Assembly: GCF_910578445.1 (NCBI RefSeq)
Contig: NZ_CAJTQC010000003.1
Location: 153,804 to 217,803, forward strand
DNA length: 64,000 nucleotides
Direction: 5' to 3'
From: an uncultured Duncaniella sp.
Lineage (GTDB): Bacteria > Bacteroidota > Bacteroidia > Bacteroidales > Muribaculaceae
Each line of letters opens with the position of its first letter. Positions within the stretch are counted from its first letter, which is position 1. Of this stretch, positions 8,780-17,749 are shown piece by piece. Both the position numbers and the translations under genes were made by a program. Under the pieces are notes generated by a model that did not search any database, was not told the origin of the DNA, and was given only the letters and a program-made list of their open reading frames with translations.

Positions 8780-11413
8780 ATGAAGACTAAGATATTTTTA
8801 ATGATGTCGCTGTTCATGGGGTTGACTTTTTCCTCATGTAACGACGATGATGAATATTTCATCAATGAGACCCCGGTTATCACAGAGGATTCCGTGGTCA
8901 CTGGTTCTGCCGACCCGACAGCTACAACCCTCACGCTACACGGAACGGTCGAAGGCCTTCAGAACATGTCGGCCTCTGCCTATACCGTCGGCTTCAACTA
9001 CGGTTATTCGGTCGATGCTCTGACCGAGTCTGTGAGCGGTTCTCTTGCCGACGGTGTCATCACTGCTGAAATAACCGGTCTTACCGATAACACGACTGTT
9101 TATTATCAGGCCTTTGTGACTCTCCAGCGCAAAGTGACGTTCTATGGTGAGGTCAAAAGCATGATCACTACCGACACAAAAGTGACAACCGTCGCTGCTT
9201 CGGCGCTTACTCACTCTAAGGTTACGTTTGGCGGTAGTGCCAGCGGCGCTCCTGCCAATGCGACTTATGGTCTGGTGATCTCTTCAAGTTCTGAACCTGA
9301 AGCCGTCCGTGCTGGTCTCATTATCCCTGCCGATGTCAATGCTTCTGATTTTACGGTTACGTATGCCGGTCTTGTTCCATCTACCACCTATTATTATGCT
9401 GCATATGCCGATCTCGGCAGCGGTGTCGTTTATGGCGATGTTCAGCCGTTCACTACAACTTCTTATACCGTCGATATCGACAATGATTTGGTGGATTTGG
9501 GTCTGTCGGTGAAATGGGCCAAGTTCAACGTCGGCGCTACTGCCGAAAATGAATTCGGCGGACGTTTCGGTTACGGTGATGTTTCAGGAGTGAGCAACTC
9601 TATCAATCCGTCCGATTATGCTTCAGAGGATATTTATAAGACAGCCTCCGACATTGCCAACCGTGCTTGGAACGGAGCTGTGACTCTCCCTACAGCTGCC
9701 GATTTTGAGGAGCTTTTTGCCCGTTGCTCCAAGGAATGGGCTGAGGTTGACGGTGTTGGCGGTTACAAACTGACCGGACCTAACGGAAATTCAATTTTCC
9801 TCCCGGCTGCAGGTTCACGCACAATCAACACTATTGAGAATGATGGCGTGAGCGGCGTTTATGCCACAGGTTCAATCAATCCGTCCGACAGCCGATTTGC
9901 AGTCTCATTCCGTTTTGATGCAGCCGGTTCAGGCCGTACTTCCACTCCTGTCTATGAAGCACTTTCCGTGCGTCCGGTTTCGACGGCCCGCAATGCTGTT
10001 TTCAACAAGGAGCTTCTTTGCAAGACATGGGAAATCGACTATAACGATGGCAAAAGTTCTGTTTTCAACGGTCCGGTATGGTTCTATGGCACTGACGATT
10101 CATGGCGCACGGTGTCAAATAGTGAGCCTATAGTCGGTGATTCATGGTTGTGGGATGCTGATGCGTCAAACACTTGGGCATTCGGTGATTGCACAGGTTA
10201 CATGACTTTCACTGCCGATGGAAAAGTGACTGTGAAGAATCAGAATGGTGAGGAAATGACTGGTTCTTATACGATTGATGAAGTAAACAAGACCATTACT
10301 GCTGATGTCGATCTCCTCGCTCCCGATAATTTCGTGTCACCGGTGGTTGAAAACCGTAAGACATCAATCAAGATTCTTTCGCTTGCTGACAACAAGCTCC
10401 AGCTTGGCTACTATCGTGATTCAGAACCTGCCACGCTTTCTGTCAACATGATTCCACAGCTCGAAAAGTATGGCTATACGGCAAAGCTTTCATGCTATGG
10501 CGGCTGGGATGATGCCACATGGAATGATGCGGGAGTCGTCACAATCCCCGGTGGTGACAAGGCTATTGGCCAGCATACCGTAACCCTTACTACAAATACT
10601 CCGCGAGCCTTCGGTCAGGTCTATGTTCTGGATATCGAAGGATTTGCAGCTGCCTATCCCAATGCCTTCGTCCGTGTCGATGAGATTAAGGCCGATGGCA
10701 ACGAGGTGAAATTTGATGCGTCGAAATTCTACTATGGCGACATTGAAGGAAAGGGCACTTATCGTGTCGAAATGGCCAATATCTGGGGCTGTGGTCACAA
10801 CGACAGCTGGAATGGCCTTGGTGACTCTCCATTCCGTCAGGGTGGCGGTGAGGTGACCGAGGAGACAAACCTCGCGTTTAACTCAACATTTGAAGTGACA
10901 TTTACCATAGTCTCGCTTGATGCGAATGGTGCAGGCGTCTACACTCCCAAACTTGCAACCGTAGCCGGAGGTTGGGCTAGTTCTGTCTGGGATGCCAATA
11001 ACGGTGAGACTTTTGAAGTGAAATATGATAATTTCCAATACAAGTTGTCAGAACCTGCCACATGTACAATCAAGTATGAAGGCGAAGGCTATGGAGCAGG
11101 AGTCATAATGAATTTCATTCAGGTCGACAATCTTTATTCCTTCTTCCCCGGAACTCATGCCACCCTTGACAAGATTAAGATTGACGGCAATGAGCTTACC
11201 GGCTGGGATGCTTCGAAAGTGCTTGATCAGGATGCTGACGGAGAAAAGGTGCATTACCGTCTTGAACTCTGGAACTGCTGGGGTGCGACTAATGCCGGAT
11301 GTGCCTTTGGAACTCCTACAGGCGATGGCAACGACATCATGGCCTCGCTCGGCTTCACATCGTCTATCGAAGAGACTATGACCGTAAGAAGTTTGTATTC
11401 CAATCCGTGGTAA
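8780..11413 (+). CDS. Large modular surface glycan-binding lipoprotein of the PUL
   Basis: The 877-residue lipoprotein has a lipobox at Cys20 followed by the acidic run NDDDE, which fits the Bacteroidota surface-export signal. Residues ~30-230 look like two fibronectin-type or Ig-like domains (TTVYYQAFVTL, STTYYYAAYADLG). Residues ~235-400 hold a domain starting VDLGLSVKWAKFNVGA, a motif of the Fibrobacter major-paralogous type of domain. Residues ~405-560 resemble a lipocalin-like fold (KTWEIDYNDG, TGSYTIDEVNKTI). The C-terminus has two related modules, each with a GGW start and a DGNE...DASK...YR-E-N-WG pattern. No catalytic residues are recognised. As the second SGBP of the PUL it probably binds the same beta-glucan. 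Confidence 0.75.
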   Translation: MKTKIFLMMSLFMGLTFSSCNDDDEYFINETPVITEDSVVTGSADPTATTLTLHGTVEGLQNMSASAYTVGFNYGYSVDALTESVSGSLADGVITAEITGLTDNTTVYYQAFVTLQRKVTFYGEVKSMITTDTKVTTVAASALTHSKVTFGGSASGAPANATYGLVISSSSEPEAVRAGLIIPADVNASDFTVTYAGLVPSTTYYYAAYADLGSGVVYGDVQPFTTTSYTVDIDNDLVDLGLSVKWAKFNVGATAENEFGGRFGYGDVSGVSNSINPSDYASEDIYKTASDIANRAWNGAVTLPTAADFEELFARCSKEWAEVDGVGGYKLTGPNGNSIFLPAAGSRTINTIENDGVSGVYATGSINPSDSRFAVSFRFDAAGSGRTSTPVYEALSVRPVSTARNAVFNKELLCKTWEIDYNDGKSSVFNGPVWFYGTDDSWRTVSNSEPIVGDSWLWDADASNTWAFGDCTGYMTFTADGKVTVKNQNGEEMTGSYTIDEVNKTITADVDLLAPDNFVSPVVENRKTSIKILSLADNKLQLGYYRDSEPATLSVNMIPQLEKYGYTAKLSCYGGWDDATWNDAGVVTIPGGDKAIGQHTVTLTTNTPRAFGQVYVLDIEGFAAAYPNAFVRVDEIKADGNEVKFDASKFYYGDIEGKGTYRVEMANIWGCGHNDSWNGLGDSPFRQGGGEVTEETNLAFNSTFEVTFTIVSLDANGAGVYTPKLATVAGGWASSVWDANNGETFEVKYDNFQYKLSEPATCTIKYEGEGYGAGVIMNFIQVDNLYSFFPGTHATLDKIKIDGNELTGWDASKVLDQDADGEKVHYRLELWNCWGATNAGCAFGTPTGDGNDIMASLGFTSSIEETMTVRSLYSNPW

Positions 11414-11441
11414 ATAACTCCATTATCTAAATTAAGTTAGA

Positions 11442-13196
11442 ATGAATAGAATAAAAAATCTTGTGCTTGTGGCTGCGCTGCTCCTTTCGGGTGGTTTTGC
11501 ATCCTCTTGCAGCGATGATGACGGATATCCGAATAAGGTTGAATTTTTGTCGGGAGAGTTTGTGGTCAGCAAGTCGGCTATGTCGCTTGCCGGAACTCAG
11601 CCACAGACACTGACAATCAAGTCGCTTGTGCGCCCTTCGGTCAGCTCAGATGCCGTTTGGATTAATGTCGGAGAGGTTGAACGCTCTGTTTCGCCGTCAA
11701 TCTACACTTGTGTTATATCATGCGAAGAGAACTCTGCCTACGATGTTCGCACAGGTTCATTGACAGTTACAGCCGGAAGCGAAAGCAAGACGGTGACCGT
11801 TACTCAATATGGCGCTGAGACGGTTGAAATAGTTTCGGTTAGTTCCGAAGGTGGCGTGCTTGCTCCTAACGGCGGTGTTTTTACCGTCAATTATGCAGCC
11901 ACCGGCGACGTGAATATTGAAGCTCCTGAATGGCTGACACAAGTCACTTCGCGTGCGCTGAGCGAAAATACGGTTGAATTCAGATATTCGGCCAACAACA
12001 CTGAGGCCGGCCGTTCAGGCGATATCGTGATTTCGCTTGTGTCAGACCCCTCGATTTCTCAGATAGTCACTGTTTCGCAGGAAAAGGCTGAAATTTCCAA
12101 CGATATGAGCAGTTCTGCCGTTGAGCTTGCCGCTAAAATGTTTGCAGGCATAAATATCGGCAACACAATGGAGCCGCCATCCGGCGAAGGCTCATGGGGA
12201 ACACCTGTTGTCAACGAGGAATACATCCGCGGTCTGAAGGCTCTTGGATTCAATGCTGTCCGTATTCCGTGTGCATGGGACAGCCATGTTAGCGATGCTG
12301 CCACTAATACGATTGATCCCGCATGGCTCGACCGTGTGAGCGAAGTCGTGGGCTATATCGTCGCCGAGGACATGTATGCTATCGTTAATATCCATTGGGA
12401 CGGCGGCTGGCTGGAAACTTCATGTATCAATGGCTACGATGAGGCAGTCGATAAGAAGCAGCGTGACTATTGGACTCAGATAGCCAACAAGCTCAACATC
12501 TATGACGAACACCTGCTGTTTGCCGGTATGAACGAACCGGGACAGCAGAATCAGGGTGCGGTTAACGCTTCTTCGATTGCTGCGATAAAGGCCTACCAGC
12601 AGACATTTGTCGATGCAGTCCGTGCGACCGGAGGCAACAATGCTAAGCGTTGTCTGATTCATCAGACTCCCTATACAAATATAGATAGAGGTGTGTCTTC
12701 GGAATATTCGCTTCCGACAGATGTCGTTGAAGGTCGTTCGCTCGTCGAAGTCCATTTCTATGATCCCTCTGACTTTACTCTGATGGGTAAGGACGGAGAA
12801 TGGGGGGCAGGCTCTAAGGTGAAATTTTACTGGGGTTCTGCAAATCATATTGCAGGGTCTGACAGGAATTGCACATGGGGCGAGGAATCCTATGTCGATT
12901 CTCAGTTCAAGAAAATGCAGGATGCTTTTGTGTCAAAAGGCATTCCGGTGATTGTCGGTGAATATGCGGTTGAAATCCGCTCGACCACCGACTTCCCGAG
13001 TCTTGATACCGACAAATGGAAAGCGAGCCGTGCGTCATGGACAAAATATATCACTGAGTCGGCCAAGAATCATGGATGCGTTCCGTTCTATTGGGAAACC
13101 GGCGGTGATATAAACCGCAACAATGGTGCGGCAAAGAACGCCTATGTCATCGATGCGCTGATTGAGGGCGCTAATTCTGGAAAATATCCTTTCTGA
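11442..13196 (+). CDS. BACON-GH5 endo-beta-glucanase lipoprotein
   Basis: The 584-residue endo-glycanase should cut a beta-1,4-linked glucan or xyloglucan/glucomannan backbone at the cell surface. The lipobox Cys23 is followed by SDDD, a surface-export pattern. Residues ~35-215 are two BACON-like domains (e.g. SGSLTVTAGSESKTVTVTQYG). The GH5 barrel then begins at AGINIGNTMEPP. Catalytic residues are visible: His318 and Trp319 in NIHWDGGW, acid/base Glu365 in MNEPG, and nucleophile Glu507 in IVGEYAV. The BACON-GH5 arrangement and the NIHWDGG motif resemble subfamily GH5_4 xyloglucanases such as BoGH5A, but the exact substrate is inference. It is the last gene of the PUL operon, 28 bp after the SGBP gene. 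Confidence 0.93.
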   Translation: MNRIKNLVLVAALLLSGGFASSCSDDDGYPNKVEFLSGEFVVSKSAMSLAGTQPQTLTIKSLVRPSVSSDAVWINVGEVERSVSPSIYTCVISCEENSAYDVRTGSLTVTAGSESKTVTVTQYGAETVEIVSVSSEGGVLAPNGGVFTVNYAATGDVNIEAPEWLTQVTSRALSENTVEFRYSANNTEAGRSGDIVISLVSDPSISQIVTVSQEKAEISNDMSSSAVELAAKMFAGINIGNTMEPPSGEGSWGTPVVNEEYIRGLKALGFNAVRIPCAWDSHVSDAATNTIDPAWLDRVSEVVGYIVAEDMYAIVNIHWDGGWLETSCINGYDEAVDKKQRDYWTQIANKLNIYDEHLLFAGMNEPGQQNQGAVNASSIAAIKAYQQTFVDAVRATGGNNAKRCLIHQTPYTNIDRGVSSEYSLPTDVVEGRSLVEVHFYDPSDFTLMGKDGEWGAGSKVKFYWGSANHIAGSDRNCTWGEESYVDSQFKKMQDAFVSKGIPVIVGEYAVEIRSTTDFPSLDTDKWKASRASWTKYITESAKNHGCVPFYWETGGDINRNNGAAKNAYVIDALIEGANSGKYPF

Positions 13197-13218
13197 GAAG
13201 ATAGATTCTTTCAATAAG

Positions 13219-13257
13219 ATAACTCCGCCGGATGTGTTGTCACAACGGCGGAGTTAT
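13219..13257 (+). terminator. Rho-independent terminator of the PUL operon
   Basis: A perfect 12-bp GC-rich stem (13219-13230 with 13246-13257, core AACTCCGCCG) closes a 15-nt loop and is followed by TTTATT. It starts 22 bp after the GH5 stop codon. Confidence 0.88.
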
Positions 13258-13375
13258 TTTATTGACAGTATATTGCGTGATTGTTTAATTCATGTAATCT
13301 TAAACGACCTTTTTAATAAACAAATAGATTGTTATAGCCGTTTTAACTGTATGAGACGCATCAACTATTAGTGAT

Positions 13376-13849
13376 ATGAGACATCGTATTTTTCTGCTTG
13401 CATTAGCTCCGGGCTTTTTGGGATTGGCCGGATGCGGTAATTCCGGGAAAGGCAACGTGCAGTCATCCATTGTTGAGGACAGCATCGAGGAGATTATGAC
13501 TCTGGTGCTCCCCTCAATACCGTCGACTATATCAGAGCCTGAGGACAAGGCCGGATTCATAGCTATCCATTTCTGGGATGGCCTTGATTTCTGTGATGAG
13601 GAGAAGGTGTCGGACGCAGAGTTTATGGAACAGAATTTTGTGGACTACCTGTCCATTTTCCCCGCGGTCATGGCTGCCGACCGTCAGGCCGCGTTTGATG
13701 TGTTGATGAGCCGTTCGGCCGTCAATCCGTCTGCAAGAGCCATGATTGTTTCTTTTGGAGAAAAATATCTCAATCATCCCGACTCCCCGATGAAAAACAG
13801 CGAGTATTACTCTGATTTCAGAAAATCTGTTAAACGTCAGGCAAGATAG
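13376..13849 (+). CDS. DUF5106-type lipoprotein, short form
   Basis: The 157-residue lipoprotein has a lipobox at Cys20 (GLAGC). The body (FIAIHFWDGLDF, FVDYLSIFP, YLNHPDSPMKNSEYY) matches the N-terminal DUF5106 domain of Bacteroidales proteins that usually continue into a thioredoxin-like domain. Here the protein stops at SVKRQAR without any CxxC redox domain, and only 42 bp separate it from the next, convergent gene. It is either a natural stand-alone DUF5106 protein or one that lost its C-terminus. Function is unknown; the family is thought to be envelope-located. Confidence 0.7.
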   Translation: MRHRIFLLALAPGFLGLAGCGNSGKGNVQSSIVEDSIEEIMTLVLPSIPSTISEPEDKAGFIAIHFWDGLDFCDEEKVSDAEFMEQNFVDYLSIFPAVMAADRQAAFDVLMSRSAVNPSARAMIVSFGEKYLNHPDSPMKNSEYYSDFRKSVKRQAR

Positions 13850-13891
13850 GGGCAGTTTTGAGGGGGGCTGCTATATCTGTCGGCATGGCCA

Positions 13892-14431
13892 CTACTCGAA
13901 TTCGTCCTTAAGCTTTAAGAATCGCTCAAGACTTCCCTGCGAAATCCGTTTCATTGAGGCGACCACTTTTTCCATCGGCTTACGTTTCATATCGCCGCTT
14001 TTCGAATAGAATTTATCTGCATAGCAGATGAGTCGTTCCAGCTGAGTGGCCGGCATGAAGTCTCCGTCGAGTGGGAGCGGAAGGTTTTGGGCGATGATGT
14101 CGTCTCTGTCAATGCCTGCACCTGTGTGGCGTTCGGCCACACGCGCATCTATTTCCGGCATTCCGTTCTCGCGCAATAGCTGTGCGCCGATGACTCCGTG
14201 GAGGATATATGGCTCTGAACCATGACATTCGATGCCCGGAGCATCGGTCATGAAAATCCCTATATCGTGGAGCATTGCAGCCGCTTCGATTTCATTTCTG
14301 TCAATATCCAGAGCCTTGCGGTCAGCGATTTCGATAGCGAGATTGGCCACCGACCGGCAATGGCGCATATAAATATCCCGCAGGGGTGAGCCTGCGGGAT
14401 AGTATTTGTCAATAATTTCTTGATAATTCAT
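13892..14431 (-). CDS. HD-domain phosphohydrolase
   Basis: The 179-residue soluble protein has the metal-binding pattern of the HD superfamily: His24 (MRHCRSVA), His55-Asp56 (MLHDIGIF), and downstream His70, His78 and His102 (AERHTGAG). Family members hydrolyse phosphate esters, often of nucleotides; the substrate of this one is unknown. It lies 15 bp after ilvE on the same strand, so it is probably the second gene of a two-gene operon, with no obvious metabolic link to branched-chain amino acids. Confidence 0.85.
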   Translation of the reverse strand: MNYQEIIDKYYPAGSPLRDIYMRHCRSVANLAIEIADRKALDIDRNEIEAAAMLHDIGIFMTDAPGIECHGSEPYILHGVIGAQLLRENGMPEIDARVAERHTGAGIDRDDIIAQNLPLPLDGDFMPATQLERLICYADKFYSKSGDMKRKPMEKVVASMKRISQGSLERFLKLKDEFE

Positions 14432-14446
14432 GCGTGGAAGCAGTGG

Positions 14447-15472
14447 TTATTCAACTATTGTGTTCCATCCGTGTGTGTCCTCGGTTTCTCCGAGGCGGAT
14501 TGCATTGAGCGTTTCGTAGAGCTTGGTGGTTATGGGGCCGGGCTCTCCGTTCTTGGAGATGATATATTTTTCGCCGGTGTCGAGGTCATGGATTTCACCG
14601 ACAGGCGATGCGACGGCTGCTGTTCCGACTGCGGCTGCTTCGTCGATTTCGCCGAGTTCGTCGACGGTGATGTGGCGGCGTTCAACCTTTATGCCCATAT
14701 CCTCTGCAAGCTGCATGAGGCTTTTGTTGGTAATCGAGGGGAGGATTGAGTTGGAGGCCGGTGTGATGTAGACTCCGTCTTTGATTGCCATGAAGTTGGC
14801 CGGACCGCACTCGTCAAGATATTTCTTTTCTTTCGGGTCAAGATAGAGCACTGCGGAGTATCCGAGCTCATGGGCGTGTTCGCCGGCTGTAAGCGATGCC
14901 GCATAGTTGCCTCCGACCTTCCACAAGCCTGTGCCGTTAGGAGCTACGCGGTCATACTGGCGCATTATGCAGATATTCGTGGGCTTGAACCCGGTTTTGA
15001 AATACGGGCCGACAGGTGTCACGAGTATCATGAAGAGATATTCGTTGGCGGGTTTGACACCGACCTGTGCCGAGATGCCGATTTCGAGCGGACGGATGTA
15101 GAGTGATGCGCCTGAGCCGTAGGGAGGAACGAAACGTTCGTTTAGTTTCACGACCTTAAGCACCATTTCCTTGAATTTATCTTCGGGCAGCGGTTCCATG
15201 AGGATACCTTTGGCCGATTCACGCAGACGGCGTGCGTTTTCTTCGAGACGGAACACACGGATTTTACCGTCCTTGCCTCGGAAAGCCTTCAGACCTTCGA
15301 AGATTTCCTGACCGTAGTGAAGGCAGGTGGCTGCGATGTGCAGGTTCACTTCCTCGCTTTGCGACACCTCTATCTCGCCCCACTTCCCGTCGCGGAAGTA
15401 GCAGCGCACATTGTAATCTGTTGGGATGTAACCGAATGAGAGGTTACCCCAGTCCAAATCGTTGTTCATCAT
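14447..15472 (-). CDS. ilvE: Branched-chain amino acid aminotransferase
   Basis: The 341-residue PLP enzyme catalyses the last step of leucine, isoleucine and valine synthesis with glutamate as amino donor. It belongs to fold type IV: the PLP lysine is Lys185 in LWKVGGNYAAS, and the ECGPANFMA and ITPASNSILPSITNKSL motifs follow. Length and the KVGGNY form place it with the longer, eukaryote-like BCAT group. Two adjacent Met codons open the gene; the first is used. A TAnnTTTG box lies upstream at 15498-15505. Confidence 0.96.
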   Translation of the reverse strand: MMNNDLDWGNLSFGYIPTDYNVRCYFRDGKWGEIEVSQSEEVNLHIAATCLHYGQEIFEGLKAFRGKDGKIRVFRLEENARRLRESAKGILMEPLPEDKFKEMVLKVVKLNERFVPPYGSGASLYIRPLEIGISAQVGVKPANEYLFMILVTPVGPYFKTGFKPTNICIMRQYDRVAPNGTGLWKVGGNYAASLTAGEHAHELGYSAVLYLDPKEKKYLDECGPANFMAIKDGVYITPASNSILPSITNKSLMQLAEDMGIKVERRHITVDELGEIDEAAAVGTAAVASPVGEIHDLDTGEKYIISKNGEPGPITTKLYETLNAIRLGETEDTHGWNTIVE

Positions 15473-15497
15473 GTGACGTATTTTGTATGTTTTACTG

Positions 15498-15505
15498 CAA
15501 AATTA
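15498..15505 (-). promoter_or_regulatory. Candidate -7 element of ilvE
   Basis: TAATTTTG on the minus strand matches the Bacteroidota -7 consensus exactly and lies 26 bp upstream of the ilvE start. No good -33 element was seen. Confidence 0.5.
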
Positions 15506-15631
15506 CTATAAAATGTGAAATATTCTAAGTAAAACGTTCAGAAAATTTTTAATTCGTAATTCAATATTTGGCAATGAATGATATTTAAAGATATTGGTCT
15601 TATATTTATAGTGCCGGATGTCGGGGAGGTT

Positions 15632-15639
15632 TAATTTTG
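15632..15639 (+). promoter_or_regulatory. Candidate -7 element of the GH29 gene
   Basis: TAATTTTG matches TAnnTTTG exactly, 66 bp upstream of the GH29 start. The nearest -33-like TTTA is somewhat too far away. Confidence 0.4.
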
Positions 15640-15704
15640 CCGGTGGAGTCACGGTGTGATTATGGTGTCGCATCTGACCTCATGATTGACAAATGTAATT
15701 TAAC

Positions 15705-17642
15705 ATGATAATGAAATCTATATCAATGAATGATTCAGTGAGCCGGACGTTGTCGTTTTTCTCTATGTTGGTGGCCGGATTGTTAATGTATGGCTCTCCT
15801 GCCAATGATGTCAGGACATCGGGTGACGAACAGGGTTTCTCGATTCCCGCGGGGATGCAGTTGCCTGCCGACAGCGAGGCTCTGGTCGATGCTCGCGACG
15901 GATGGTGGACGGCTGCTTCCGCGAACCATGCCGAAAGAATGTCGTGGTACAATGATGCGAAGTTCGGCTGTTTTATCCACTGGGGTGTCTATTCAGAAAT
16001 CGGTGGGCTATGGCATGGCAAACACATCGGTGGCTATACGGAACATCTCATGCGCAAAGCAAAGATTCCTGTAAGTGCATATAGGAAAGAGGTCATAGAG
16101 CCATTTGACCCTTCTGAATTCGATGCCGACGAATGGATGCGTAATGCAAGCATGGCCGGTATGAGATATTTTGTCATTACGGCCAAGCACCACGACGGCT
16201 TTGCGATGTATCCGTCAGATGTCTATCCGTTTGACATTCGTATGACAAAATTTGATGGCGACCCAATGGCGCAACTGCGTGACGCCGCCCGCAGATATGG
16301 CATAAAATTCGGCTTCTATTATTCCCATGCCTTTGACTGGGAACACCCCGATGCCCCCGGAAATGACTGGGAATACGATAATCCCGGTGGCGACAGGCTG
16401 CTGGGCGGTGCTGACTGGTGGATGGGCGACCGAAAAGGCTTTCTGCTTCAGGCCGAGAGATATGTCGACCGGAAGTCGATTCCTCAGATTCAGGAACTTA
16501 TCAGGAAATATGACCCTGATATACTTTGGTTTGATACTCCTGCCAAGTTGCCGCTCTATCTCAACATACGGATTCTCAAGGCAATCCGCGAAGCCGATGT
16601 CCGAAATAAGATTGTGGTCAACGGACGGCTTGTCAGATACGGCGGCAACAATCTTGGCGATTATCGCAACACAGGCGACCGCGCGGCATATTTCTTTCCG
16701 ACTGAAGGCCCGTGGGAGTCGATACCGACCACCAACGAGTCGTATGGCTACAGCCTTGTCGACAGTGTCCGCAAGCCGGCGTCGTTCTTTATCCGCCTTC
16801 TTGCGAGCGCCGCGTCGAAAGGTGGAAACATCCTGATGAACGTCGGGCCGATGGGTAATGGCAAGTGGGATGACAGGGATGTGGAAGTGTTTCGTGGCGT
16901 TGGTCGCTGGCTTGAAAAGAATGGCGAGAGCATCTATGGGACGCAGCGCACCGATTTGCCGGCGCAGCCGTGGGGTGTGACCACATGGAAAGGCGACACG
17001 CTCTATGCCCATGTGTTTGATTGGCCTGAAGATGGCCGGCTTGTCGTCGGCGGTCTGCGTTCTGAGATTGTGTCGGCCGGGATTCTGGCCGATAAGGCTC
17101 GCAAGCTTCAGGTGCGTCGCATAAATGAAAACGACTGTGAGTTGCTCCTGCCTACGGTTGCGCCTGATGAGGTGAATTCGGTGGTTGCTATAGTTGTCAA
17201 TAAGAAAATCCCTGCATGTCCTGTCAGGCTGTTACACGGCACAAAGACTGAGACACTGGCTGCTTTTGATGCACGTCTCAATGGCAAAGGGCTGGGATAT
17301 GGCGACGGCAAGCCGAACCGCAATCACGTGAAAAACTGGAAAGACGAGTCTCAGTGGCTAAGCTGGGATCTGCGCCTAAATGCTCCTGCCACCTATAATA
17401 TATATCTTGACTACAATACGGTTGAGGCATCCGATAGGGGGACAGTGCTGGTCGAAATCGCAGGCCGCACATTTGAGGTGGACTACGGCGGTCACACTGA
17501 AAAAATGGGTACTAATACCATTTCGGTTGGCACTTTAAGCCTTGATAAAGGCCATGTGGAATGCGCTCTAAAAGGTAAATCCCACACTGGCAACACCTAT
17601 ATGAACCCGATTGCATTGAGATTAGAACCATCCGAAAGGTAA
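15705..17642 (+). CDS. GH29 alpha-L-fucosidase
   Basis: The 645-residue exported enzyme should release terminal L-fucose from glycans. The N-terminus has a hydrophobic signal segment (LSFFSMLVAGLLMYG). The GH29 barrel shows WYNDAKFGCFIHWGVYS, FVITAKHHDGFAMY and FGFYYSHAFDWEHP, and the nucleophile is Asp277 in ILWFDTPAKL. GGNILMNVGPMGNG follows later. The last ~120 residues form a CBM-like beta-sandwich (WLSWDLRLNAPATYNIYLDY). The start may be either of two ATGs two codons apart. It forms a single transcription unit convergent with the GH36 gene. Fucosylated xyloglucan or host mucin are both plausible sources of its substrate. Confidence 0.93.
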   Translation: MIMKSISMNDSVSRTLSFFSMLVAGLLMYGSPANDVRTSGDEQGFSIPAGMQLPADSEALVDARDGWWTAASANHAERMSWYNDAKFGCFIHWGVYSEIGGLWHGKHIGGYTEHLMRKAKIPVSAYRKEVIEPFDPSEFDADEWMRNASMAGMRYFVITAKHHDGFAMYPSDVYPFDIRMTKFDGDPMAQLRDAARRYGIKFGFYYSHAFDWEHPDAPGNDWEYDNPGGDRLLGGADWWMGDRKGFLLQAERYVDRKSIPQIQELIRKYDPDILWFDTPAKLPLYLNIRILKAIREADVRNKIVVNGRLVRYGGNNLGDYRNTGDRAAYFFPTEGPWESIPTTNESYGYSLVDSVRKPASFFIRLLASAASKGGNILMNVGPMGNGKWDDRDVEVFRGVGRWLEKNGESIYGTQRTDLPAQPWGVTTWKGDTLYAHVFDWPEDGRLVVGGLRSEIVSAGILADKARKLQVRRINENDCELLLPTVAPDEVNSVVAIVVNKKIPACPVRLLHGTKTETLAAFDARLNGKGLGYGDGKPNRNHVKNWKDESQWLSWDLRLNAPATYNIYLDYNTVEASDRGTVLVEIAGRTFEVDYGGHTEKMGTNTISVGTLSLDKGHVECALKGKSHTGNTYMNPIALRLEPSER

Positions 17643-17671
17643 TAGCCACGGATATATAGGCAGTTAAGAAA

Positions 17672-17724
17672 ATTAAACCAGATGCCATTTGGATAAATAG
17701 ATTCCAATTGACATCTGGTTTAAT
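17672..17724. terminator. Bidirectional terminator between GH29 and GH36 genes
   Basis: A perfect 13-bp inverted repeat (ATTAAACCAGATG at 17672-17684, its complement at 17712-17724) lies between two convergent genes. The A/T-rich outer ends give a U-rich tail on either strand, so it can stop transcription from both sides. Confidence 0.8.
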
Positions 17725-17749
17725 CTACGTTATACGGTATAGTTACTGA

